Source of the DNA: Sediminicola sp037203765
Lineage (GTDB): Bacteria; Bacteroidota; Bacteroidia; Flavobacteriales; Flavobacteriaceae
Reading direction: 5' to 3'
NCBI RefSeq assembly: GCF_037203765.1
Contig: NZ_JBBCAS010000009.1
Coordinates: 1 to 64,000 of the forward strand
DNA: 64,000 bases
In this document: positions 9,651 through 17,864 of the stretch, piece after piece
Position numbering within the stretch: the first letter of the stretch is position 1
Layout: each line of letters begins with the position of its first letter
Notes under the pieces: model-generated
Told to the model about the DNA's origin: nothing
Databases searched by the model: none
The model's input: the letters and a program-made list of their open reading frames with translations, nothing else
Translations under genes and position numbers: made by a program

Positions 9651-9692
9651 CAAACTAATTAACTAGGAGTGATAGTCAAAAAATATGTTGTG
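9651..9692 (-). promoter_or_regulatory. Putative promoter with shared upstream motif
   Basis: CACAACAT (9692-9685), 26 bp, then TTAGTTTG (9658-9651). A TTG at 9679-9677 lies 18 bp from the -7 box, so this copy also has a -33 element. The spacer from 9571 to 9867 holds nothing else except the terminator at 9816-9841. Confidence 0.45.
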
Positions 9693-9815
9693 AAACCCGT
9701 TTAAAAAGAGGTCAAGTTGACCATCCCTATATTTTTTAATGAATCCAATTGTTGTTCATTTTGTATTTGAAGAAAAAGCAATTCCCTAGGCTAATCACCG
9801 CCTATGGATTTAAAA

Positions 9816-9841
9816 CAAAAAAAACAGCCTTTATAAGGCTG
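9816..9841 (-). terminator. Rho-independent terminator of the sprF/ompA operon
   Basis: A 7-bp perfect stem CAGCCTT/AAGGCTG with a 3-nt loop is followed on the minus strand by eight T. It lies 27 bp after the stop codon of the OmpA gene. Confidence 0.85.
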
Positions 9842-9867
9842 CTTTTCCGTTTTTAAAATAATATATT

Positions 9868-11805
9868 TTATTCCAGAATAATAAACTCTGATCTACGGTT
9901 CAATTGGTGTTCTTCGGAAGAGCATTTTACTCCATTACCACATGTATTAACCAGTCTTGTTTCACCATAGCCTTCACCATTGAGTCTTTCCTTGGTAATA
10001 CCTTGAGAAACCATATAGTTTACGGTAGCTTCAGCACGTTTTTGTGATAGCCACAAGTTGTATGGGTCCGGTCCCCTACTATCGGTATGGGAGTTCACCT
10101 GAAGCTTTAAACTTGGGTACTTTTCCATGGCAGCGATTACCTTTTGTATCTCAATCTCAGCATCCTTACGGATATTGTATTTGTTCAAATCAAAATAAAT
10201 GGTGCTCAACTGTAATAATTTTGCCAAATCATCTCCAAAACCGGCGGTAATAGATTCCCGCTCCAAATAAAAATCAATAATCTTTGGCTTGCCATCGGAT
10301 ATTCCCAAATACTCTTCAGCAGGAGTATAACCTTCCGTGGAGGCCCGCACGAAATTTCCTTGGTTACAATCTACTGTTAGGCTATAATCGCCTTTAGAAT
10401 TGGTAATGGTACTGGATACTTCAACATTCTCCTCATTGATAACCATAACGGTAGCTCCAACCAAAACCTCATTGGATATTTTGTCCCTTACGGTTCCGGT
10501 TACCTGCTGTATACAATCCAACATTAATGGTTCTATTTCCTTGAAGGCATAGATATCATCTTCACCCATTCCCCCTTCGCGGTTGGATGCAAAATAACCT
10601 TCTCTTGTTTCCTCGTCAAAAATGTAGGTAAAATCATCCAAATTGCTATTTATTGGTTCTCCTACATTGGTGATTTTCCCAGAAAGATCCCCAAAAGCAA
10701 TTTTTGTAGCAAAAACGTCCAATCCCCCTAATCCTGGATGCCCGTCCGAAGAAAAGTACAAAACCTCCTTATCACTTACAAAGGGAAATGTTTCCCTCGC
10801 TTCCGTATTTATATTGTTTCCTAAATTTTCTGGAGTTCCAAAAGTGCCATCAGCGTTGATGGTAGCTTTGAAAATATCAGATTGCCCTAGGGTTCCCGGC
10901 ATATCTGAGGCAAAATACAAGGTTTTATCATCCGGACTCAAAGCTGGATGGGCTACAGAATACGAATCACTGTTAAATGGCAATTCCTCCACATTTGTCC
11001 AAATACCATCCAATAGTTGCGCTCTGTAGATCTTTAATCTTATAATACCTTTTTTATCCTTCTCGTTCTTGCTATCCAATAGGTTATTTCTTGTGAAATA
11101 GATCACCGCTCCATTTTTGGTGGTAGCCGACGTGGACTCATGCAGTCTTGTATTGATATTTTCTCCCAGCTTGACCACAAAATTATTGGATATACTGTCC
11201 ACGTTTACCTTATAAAGGTCCAAAAAATCCTTAGAGGTCCAAGTATGTCTATAACGTGCCAAGTTTCCAGTGTCCCTGTCGGAGGAAAAAATCAATCCTT
11301 GTTTATAAAAGGAAGGAGCAAAATCTCCATAAGGTGAATTGTAATCAAAAGTTTTCAATTCATACCTTCCAGAATTTTCTTTAATGTCTTCCAGGTAGTT
11401 TCGGTCCGTCCTATAAGCCAGTGCCCTTTCATCATTAGAGGTCATTTGGGTGAACTTTGCCATGATGGCATCCGACTCCGAATAATTCCCTAGGGACTTC
11501 AATACCTGTGCATAACGGAAATAATATTCAGGGGCTAGATCTGTGGGAAACTCATCTACAAGTCTTTTATAAACTTTAGCCGCTTCAGCATAATCTGCCT
11601 TAAAATAATAGGCATTACCCAATCTTTTAAGCATGTCCGGGGTTACAAACCCCTTATCCAATACTTTCTTATAGATATCAATAGCCGGACTAAAAGAGTA
11701 TTCCTCATACTTTTGGTTCGCCTTCTCAATCAGTCGCTCTTGCGCAACCAACGTCCCTGACCCAATAAAAGTTAAGACAATTACTAAAAGTATTCTTTTT
11801 ATCAT
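9868..11805 (-). CDS. TPR/PD40/OmpA-family outer-membrane-associated protein (PorE-like)
   Basis: 645 residues from the ATG at 11805. A signal peptide (1-21) ends LVAQ. Next come tetratricopeptide repeats (about 25-130), WD40-like PD40 repeats with FSSDRDTG and YFASDMPG motifs (150-415), a carboxypeptidase-regulatory-like beta domain (435-510), and a C-terminal OmpA peptidoglycan-binding domain (530-645, with NSHTDSRG and LSQKRAEATVNY). This is the architecture of T9SS PorE and of the OmpA proteins encoded beside sprB/sprF pairs. It lies 10 bp after the SprF-like gene in the same operon, so a role in anchoring that complex to peptidoglycan is inferred. Confidence 0.88.
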   Translation of the reverse strand: MIKRILLVIVLTFIGSGTLVAQERLIEKANQKYEEYSFSPAIDIYKKVLDKGFVTPDMLKRLGNAYYFKADYAEAAKVYKRLVDEFPTDLAPEYYFRYAQVLKSLGNYSESDAIMAKFTQMTSNDERALAYRTDRNYLEDIKENSGRYELKTFDYNSPYGDFAPSFYKQGLIFSSDRDTGNLARYRHTWTSKDFLDLYKVNVDSISNNFVVKLGENINTRLHESTSATTKNGAVIYFTRNNLLDSKNEKDKKGIIRLKIYRAQLLDGIWTNVEELPFNSDSYSVAHPALSPDDKTLYFASDMPGTLGQSDIFKATINADGTFGTPENLGNNINTEARETFPFVSDKEVLYFSSDGHPGLGGLDVFATKIAFGDLSGKITNVGEPINSNLDDFTYIFDEETREGYFASNREGGMGEDDIYAFKEIEPLMLDCIQQVTGTVRDKISNEVLVGATVMVINEENVEVSSTITNSKGDYSLTVDCNQGNFVRASTEGYTPAEEYLGISDGKPKIIDFYLERESITAGFGDDLAKLLQLSTIYFDLNKYNIRKDAEIEIQKVIAAMEKYPSLKLQVNSHTDSRGPDPYNLWLSQKRAEATVNYMVSQGITKERLNGEGYGETRLVNTCGNGVKCSSEEHQLNRRSEFIILE

Positions 11806-11815
11806 TTTTTAAAAT

Positions 11816-12769
11816 TTAGAAGAAACGAGGAGAAACCAAGCGTCTGTAGGATTTTACCAATTCAAACCTTAAAAACACCTCAAAAGACCCATCGTTAAAT
11901 TGGGTCCCTCCAAGATCTGTCGTCTCACGATCGTAGGCCAAACCTACCATAAATTGATCTGTTATTTGAAATCCTGCCAAACCGCTCACCGCTGCATCCC
12001 ATCGGTATGCAGCACCAAAAGTAAATTTCTCGTTGAACATAAAGTTGGCAGAAAGATCTACCTGTAAGGGTGCCCCACTTACCACCTTGGTCAATAAGGC
12101 AGGTTTAAACTTTAAAACAGGATTGACATCAAATACATACCCTGTGATCAAATAAAAATTGATCCTTTCCTTAGAAAGGAAATTGGTACTGTTGGCGTCG
12201 CTATTGGAACTATCAAAATGTTGCGTTTCCAAAACATTGGGTGCTGAAAGCCCTAAGTAGAATACGTTGGTATGATAGTACGCCCCTAAACCAAAGTTTG
12301 GTGAAAACCTGTTGTCAATGTTGTCACCGTCGGTAGCCTCGGAATCAAAGTTGCGCAATCCATTGAAATCAAGGTTCAGCAAATTACCCCCAGCTTTTAA
12401 TCCGAAGGACAACTTGGCATCACGGGCCACCTCAATGGTATAGGATACCACAGCATCCAAGTAAGTTTCCTGAACTACCCCATCCCCTATTTCATCATTT
12501 ACAATGGAAAGTCCGTAACCAAGCCTACTGTTCCTGATGGGCGAATGGATATTCAGTGTTTGCGTGGTGGGAGAACCCTCCAGGCCCACCCACTGTGATC
12601 TATATAACCCTGCAATACTCAATTGTCCGCGTGACCCGGCATAAGCTGGGTTTACGCTGAGTGTATTGAACATATATTGGGTATATTGGGCATCCTGTTG
12701 CCCGTGAACCATCTCTACAATGGCAAATAATAGCACTAATGGTATAAAATACTTTTTTCTGTTTATCAT
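11816..12769 (-). CDS. PorP/SprF family type IX secretion membrane protein
   Basis: 317 residues from the ATG at 12769, with a signal peptide ending VHGQQ. The start of the mature chain, QYTQYMFNTLSVNPAYAG, is the hallmark of the PorP/SprF family. The rest is an outer-membrane beta-barrel pattern ending in an aromatic residue (PRFF). In Flavobacterium johnsoniae SprF is needed for secretion or surface attachment of the type B cargo SprB encoded next to it. Here the upstream gene, 15 bp away, encodes just such a cargo, so this is likely its dedicated partner. Confidence 0.92.
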   Translation of the reverse strand: MINRKKYFIPLVLLFAIVEMVHGQQDAQYTQYMFNTLSVNPAYAGSRGQLSIAGLYRSQWVGLEGSPTTQTLNIHSPIRNSRLGYGLSIVNDEIGDGVVQETYLDAVVSYTIEVARDAKLSFGLKAGGNLLNLDFNGLRNFDSEATDGDNIDNRFSPNFGLGAYYHTNVFYLGLSAPNVLETQHFDSSNSDANSTNFLSKERINFYLITGYVFDVNPVLKFKPALLTKVVSGAPLQVDLSANFMFNEKFTFGAAYRWDAAVSGLAGFQITDQFMVGLAYDRETTDLGGTQFNDGSFEVFLRFELVKSYRRLVSPRFF

Positions 12770-12784
12770 ATCCTATTAGGTGTA

Positions 12785-15700
12785 TTATTGGCTGATATAA
12801 ATGTAACCACTTTCTGTAATATTTTCTTGTTCAAATGTGTATTCAAATATATAAAAATATACCCCAGCAGGCAGGTATTCTCCCGCTCCAACGGTTGCCC
12901 TTACCTTGGACTTGCCATCAAACACATTGTTTTGGTTATTATACCCTCTTCCTTCATAGACTGCCTTACCCCAACGATTGAAAATCTTGATAGAATTATT
13001 CAAAGCCAGATCTACATTTCTAATGAACAAGAAGTCGTTCTTACCATCACTATTGGGAGTAACCAATTGGTTTACTTCTATAGGTCCTCTGGATAGTATG
13101 CCTATGTTTACCGTTACAACGGCCGTATCACAATTATCGGGATTGGCCTTCTCACAGATTGTATATTCAATGGTATAGGTGCCCGCTGACAATTTATCGT
13201 CTATAACACTTACTGTTCCATCATTGTTTACCCTCAATTCTCTTGTAGCAGTGGAGGTTATAATTACATCATTAAGGTTTACCGGTTCTCCATTTAGCGT
13301 ATCGTTTTCCAAGATATTGCTGCCCTCAATCAATCCTCCCACATTGCCAATTACAAAATCAGTTCCATAATTGTCATCTATGGCATCTATGGTCACCATA
13401 CCCGCTTCAACAGTAATAGTCACTGTGGCCGAAGCACATACATCTGGATCTGGTTCAATATTACAGACTTCATAAATAACGGTCACGATGGAATTTGTCT
13501 CCGATGCATCAGGAATATAGGACAGCTCCCCAGTTTCGGCATTAAATGTAACCGTTCCAGTGGCATCGCCCCCAATCCTGGTTATTGAAGTTGTACCCAG
13601 GTTATTGCTATCGCTGTTGGGAAGATAATCATCGTTCTCCAATATGTTTATGACCACTTCTGTTTCCGGCATGGTTGTTCCCGAATCATCTACGGCTGTT
13701 GCCACAAGCGGGTTCGGATCGGTACCGTTCGGATTTCCATCATTATCACAATCAATATTGTTCCATGCATCAGTAGGATCTGTGGTTTGGCTGGACAAAA
13801 GTAGGTCACATGGATCCAAAGGATCGGTGGCATCTATAAGTTCATCCCTATTGGTTACACCGTCACCATCACAATCAAGGTTTTCCCACGCATCAGATGT
13901 CAATACAGTCTGACTTGCCAATAAAAAGTCACATGGATCCAATGGATTGGTCCCATCTGTAATTTCATCTCTATTGGTCACTCCGTCTCCATCACAATCC
14001 AAGTCGTTCCAGGCATCACTGGTCGTTACGCTTTGACTTGCCAATAAAAATTCACAAGGATCCAAAGGATCGGTACCATCCGTTAATTCATCTTCATTGG
14101 TCACTCCATCTCCGTCACAGTCCAATTGTAAATAATCACCACTTGGAGCGAGGGTAACACTGGCTACTTCATAGTCACAACCATCCAAAGGATCTGTGCT
14201 ATCAGCAACCTCATCACCGTTGGTCACTCCATCACCGTCACAATCTAGAGCGATCCATTCATCTGAAGGGGTTACGGTCTGACTTGCCAGTATGAAATCA
14301 CAAGGATCTGTAGGATCTGTACCATCAGTGTTCTCATCGGTATCAGTTACCCCATCACCATCCGAGTCACCTCTTGAATCTGGATCCAGGTAGTCAGGCG
14401 TACCATCGTCATCTGAATCGTCATTGGTAGGGTTGCCATCATTGTTGGCATCCTCGTCGGGGGTATTTAAACCGTCTCCGTCATCGTCAAGATCCCTATA
14501 ATTCACATCCCCATCGGTTGTTGCATCCCCATCGGTATCTGGAAGGTCATTTTTAGGATCATCAATCTCATCGTTCACATCAAAGCCATCGTTGATATCA
14601 CTTCCCTCATATCCGTCATCAAGACCATCACCATCCATATCTGTACCAGTAAACGACTGGTCGGGGATCCCGTCAAAATTGAAGTCGTTCCCCTCATTGT
14701 TATCGGGTACCAGGTCGTTGTCACTGTCCAGGTCAAGGTAATCGGGGGTGTTATCGCTGTCCGAATCCACGGGTGTCAAACCTTCGTTCCCTGCGCCCTC
14801 GTAGGCGTTGTCCAGTCCGTCGTTATCATCGTCCAAACCACTTGGTGCTATATAACCTAGGGTAGTTTGGGCCTCCACGTTATCAGGGATTCCATCGTTG
14901 TCAGAATCAATATCGATTCTATCCGGGAAACCATCGTTATCACTATCCCTGTCTACTGGATTTTGATCAAGATCGTCCGATTCCAAAATATCCAGGATAC
15001 CATCGTTATCGTCGTCTATATCTATATAATCAGGAACTCCATCACCGTCTGTATCTATTGGATCAAGGTAGTCAGGTGTTCCATCGTCATCGGTATCGTC
15101 ATTGGTAGGATCACCATCATTGTTGGCATCCTCATCAGGTGTATTTATGCCGTCTCCGTCATCGTCAAGATCCCTATAATTCACATCCCCATTGGTTGTT
15201 GCATCCCCATCCGTATCGGGAAGGTCATTTTTAGGATCGTCGATCTCGTCGTTCACGTCGAAGCCGTCGTTCACGTCACTGCCTTCATAACCATTGTCCA
15301 GTCCGTCACCATCCGTATCCAAACCAGTAAATGTCTGGTCTGGAACACCGTCGAAATTGAAGTCGTTCCCCTCATTGTTATCGGGTACCAGATCGTTGTC
15401 ACTGTCCAGGTCAAGAAAGTCAGGGGTTTTGTCATTGTCCGAATCCACGGGACTTAAACCTTCATTCCCTGTGCCCTCATAGGCGTTGTCCAGCCCGTCG
15501 TTATCATCGTCCAGACCGCTTGGGGCCACATAATCAGATGTGGTTTGTGCCTCCACGTTATCTGGAATACCATCGTTGTCAGAATCGATATCTATCCTAT
15601 TAGGGTAACCATCGTTATCGCTGTCTATATCCACGCCATTGGGGGATTCCACAGTGTCCAAAATTCCGTCGTTGTCATCGTCCAAATCTATTGCATCCGG

Positions 15701-17464
15701 CACCCCATCACCATCGGTATCCTTTGGATCCAGGTAGTCAGGCGTACCATCTTCATCTGTATCGTCATTGGTGGGGTCGCCATCATTGTTGGCATCCTCA
15801 TCGGGGGTGTCAATGCCGTCTCCGTCATCGTCCAGGTCCCTATAATTCACATCTCCATTTGTTGTTGCATCACCGTCCGTATCGGGAAGGTCATTCTTAG
15901 GATCATCGATCTCGTCATTCACATCGAAGCCGTCGTTCACGTCACTGCCTTCATAACCATCGTCCAGTCCGTCACCATCCGAATCCGTACCAGTGAATGT
16001 CTGATCTGGAACACCGTCAAAATTGAAGTCGTTCCCCTCGTTGTTGTCAGGTACCAGGTCGTTGTCACTGTCCAGGTCAAGGTAATCGGGGGTGTTATCG
16101 CTGTCCGAATCCACGGGCATCAATCCTTGATCTCCATTTCCTTCATAAGCATTGTCCAGGCCGTCATTATCATCGTCTTCTCCACTGGGAGTCACATAGT
16201 CAGATGTGGTTTGTGCCTCCACGTTATCTGGAATACCATCGTTATCGGAATCTATATCAAGACGATCCGGTTTGCCATCACCATCAGAATCCACATCAGT
16301 ATTAAAGGTTATGGTCTGAGGATTCTCAAAATTATCCAGACAAGAAAATTGAATACCTGATTGACGAACAATCGTTTGAAAATTCTCTGTCCCCGGTGTT
16401 TGGACTCCAAAGCGAAAAACAAATGATGAAATATCCACAAACTCAACGGCGACATTTACTGTAGGGTTGGCATTGGAAATTCCTGGATATTCTTTCATTC
16501 CTCCATTGATCAATAGACCTCCAGAAGTATTGTTTACTACTACCTCCGTATTATCTTCGAAGGTATAGGCGGCTGGGGTATCAAAACGATTATATTCCTG
16601 ATATTTTGCATTCCCATCAACATCTAGAAAATTACCAATTAGCTCTTTCAACACCACTGGAGTGACCGTTCCCTTGTCCACTATGGTAATCCTTAGATCT
16701 ACAAATGGTCTTCTTTGGTTAGTTGTAAAATCAAATTGGATCTCAGGTTTAAAAAATTCCGGATCAATTGCGTTCTGATCCAACACATCAATGCGTCCAT
16801 TCTGGATATCCTCAATGGTTATAAGAGCATCCAATTCATTGGTAATTCCAGGAATACGATATACTGCACCAACTTTTAAAGCATCGCCTTCCAAAAGAAT
16901 TGGTGCAGCGCTAAAATTGAGATTAGGGATGGTACCACAATCAAAATCCGTGCTAAGGGTACTGGATTCGTTGGAATCTTTGATCCCATCATTGTCCGAA
17001 TCTATGTCCAAAAAATCAGGAACACTATCATTATCCGTGTCTACAGGGACTAATCCAAGGGAATTTCCCTCATAAATATCATCTAAGCCATTTTTGTTGG
17101 AATCATTGCCGCTGGGAGCCTCATACTCATTGAATTTTTGGGCCTCCACGTTATCTGGGATCCCGTCATTATCAGCATCGAGATCCAAATAATTTGGTAT
17201 CCCATCCATATCGGTATCCGTAGGATTTGTGTCCGGGTTGTTATCCCCGTCCAAATTGGCATCTTCATTGGCATCTGTTATACCATCTCCGTCGTCATCA
17301 ATATCATACGCATTGGATATCCCGTCCCTATCGGTATCCAAAGGGGCATCAGCTGAAGAAACTATATCAAATGAAGAAACAAAGAGGAACAAAAAAACTA
17401 GCGCCAGGACTCCTAGCGTATTTTTTCTTTCCTTAATTGTATAAAAAGAAGTAAAGTCGTCCAT
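12785..17464 (-). CDS. Giant Asp-rich TSP3-repeat surface protein with gliding-type (T9SS type B) C-terminal domain
   Basis: 1559 residues from the ATG at 17464. After a hydrophobic signal (about 16-38) come thrombospondin type-3-like repeats (DTDRDGISNAYDIDDDGDG and similar) that probably bind Ca2+. A non-repetitive beta domain follows at about 175-395, then three large repeats of 222-226 residues (about 400-1027). Six 41-residue Cys-containing repeats (about 1040-1255) and two Ig/cadherin-like domains (1265-1460) come next. The end, VTPNSDGKNDFLFI through IKIFNRWGKAVYEG to YIYISQ, is the gliding-motility-associated C-terminal domain used for T9SS export. First gene of the operon with SprF-like and OmpA-like partners. 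Likely a cell-surface adhesin; whether it supports gliding cannot be told. Confidence 0.92.
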   Translation of the reverse strand: MDDFTSFYTIKERKNTLGVLALVFLFLFVSSFDIVSSADAPLDTDRDGISNAYDIDDDGDGITDANEDANLDGDNNPDTNPTDTDMDGIPNYLDLDADNDGIPDNVEAQKFNEYEAPSGNDSNKNGLDDIYEGNSLGLVPVDTDNDSVPDFLDIDSDNDGIKDSNESSTLSTDFDCGTIPNLNFSAAPILLEGDALKVGAVYRIPGITNELDALITIEDIQNGRIDVLDQNAIDPEFFKPEIQFDFTTNQRRPFVDLRITIVDKGTVTPVVLKELIGNFLDVDGNAKYQEYNRFDTPAAYTFEDNTEVVVNNTSGGLLINGGMKEYPGISNANPTVNVAVEFVDISSFVFRFGVQTPGTENFQTIVRQSGIQFSCLDNFENPQTITFNTDVDSDGDGKPDRLDIDSDNDGIPDNVEAQTTSDYVTPSGEDDDNDGLDNAYEGNGDQGLMPVDSDSDNTPDYLDLDSDNDLVPDNNEGNDFNFDGVPDQTFTGTDSDGDGLDDGYEGSDVNDGFDVNDEIDDPKNDLPDTDGDATTNGDVNYRDLDDDGDGIDTPDEDANNDGDPTNDDTDEDGTPDYLDPKDTDGDGVPDAIDLDDDNDGILDTVESPNGVDIDSDNDGYPNRIDIDSDNDGIPDNVEAQTTSDYVAPSGLDDDNDGLDNAYEGTGNEGLSPVDSDNDKTPDFLDLDSDNDLVPDNNEGNDFNFDGVPDQTFTGLDTDGDGLDNGYEGSDVNDGFDVNDEIDDPKNDLPDTDGDATTNGDVNYRDLDDDGDGINTPDEDANNDGDPTNDDTDDDGTPDYLDPIDTDGDGVPDYIDIDDDNDGILDILESDDLDQNPVDRDSDNDGFPDRIDIDSDNDGIPDNVEAQTTLGYIAPSGLDDDNDGLDNAYEGAGNEGLTPVDSDSDNTPDYLDLDSDNDLVPDNNEGNDFNFDGIPDQSFTGTDMDGDGLDDGYEGSDINDGFDVNDEIDDPKNDLPDTDGDATTDGDVNYRDLDDDGDGLNTPDEDANNDGNPTNDDSDDDGTPDYLDPDSRGDSDGDGVTDTDENTDGTDPTDPCDFILASQTVTPSDEWIALDCDGDGVTNGDEVADSTDPLDGCDYEVASVTLAPSGDYLQLDCDGDGVTNEDELTDGTDPLDPCEFLLASQSVTTSDAWNDLDCDGDGVTNRDEITDGTNPLDPCDFLLASQTVLTSDAWENLDCDGDGVTNRDELIDATDPLDPCDLLLSSQTTDPTDAWNNIDCDNDGNPNGTDPNPLVATAVDDSGTTMPETEVVINILENDDYLPNSDSNNLGTTSITRIGGDATGTVTFNAETGELSYIPDASETNSIVTVIYEVCNIEPDPDVCASATVTITVEAGMVTIDAIDDNYGTDFVIGNVGGLIEGSNILENDTLNGEPVNLNDVIITSTATRELRVNNDGTVSVIDDKLSAGTYTIEYTICEKANPDNCDTAVVTVNIGILSRGPIEVNQLVTPNSDGKNDFLFIRNVDLALNNSIKIFNRWGKAVYEGRGYNNQNNVFDGKSKVRATVGAGEYLPAGVYFYIFEYTFEQENITESGYIYISQ
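13700..14345 (-). repeat. Array of 41-residue (123-bp) Cys repeats
   Basis: Unit of the type CDGDGVTNxDExTDGTDPLD-x-C followed by a Ser/Ala-rich linker. The spacing was measured as exactly 123 bp between the copies at 13808, 13931 and 14054. About six units are present, the last one shortened. Each has two Cys. Confidence 0.85.
14383..16216 (-). repeat. Three imperfect 222-226-residue repeats
   Basis: The same DNA phrase recurs at 16215, 15549 and 14871, giving units of 666 and 678 bp and a third shortened one. Each unit runs from IPDNVEAQTT through NEGNDFNFDGVPDQ and DVNYRDLDDDGDG to GTPDYLDP. Confidence 0.85.
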
Positions 17465-17864
17465 ACGTGTCAGTAATTATTTTTTACTAAGCACCATGGC
17501 AAATAAATAAGGTTGGCTATTGTAAGAAGTTAGGGCTTTCTTAAAATATAGTGCAAGATAAATCTAAATATTTGAGGAACAAATTCTTTCCAGCGGATTC
17601 ACCATCAAATATCCTTATATGACAATAATACTCGTTGAAGCGTAAATTTTCCTCCTTCTTTACACCCGTTAGATACGAAGGTTTCCACCCTTTGGATGAC
17701 AAAGAATACCGTTAATCGATAATAATCTGACGATCATAAAAAAAAGGCCACGCCACTTGAATTTACTAAATGCTTGATATCAAGGAATTACCTCTATTTA
17801 TATTTTCCTTTTCGTTCTACTATAGAAGCAATTTATTTGGCTTATTTTTGCAAAAATTTTACGA
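17465..17864. other. 400-bp divergent spacer
   Basis: Separates the minus-strand surface operon from prfC. TATTTTTG at 17843-17850 fits the -7 box and would start prfC transcription a few bases before its ATG. I found no clear promoter for the operon on the minus strand and no copy of the CACAACAT motif. Confidence 0.45.

Noticed and set aside
13700..14345. 123-bp repeats suggestive of a CRISPR or satellite array
   Set aside because: They are in-frame protein repeats within a secreted protein; no spacer pattern.
14867..16360. Plus-strand ORFs of 196 and 271 codons opposite the TSP3 repeats
   Set aside because: They are mirror frames of the repeated Asp-rich coding sequence, with abnormal Val/Ile/His-rich composition and no domain.
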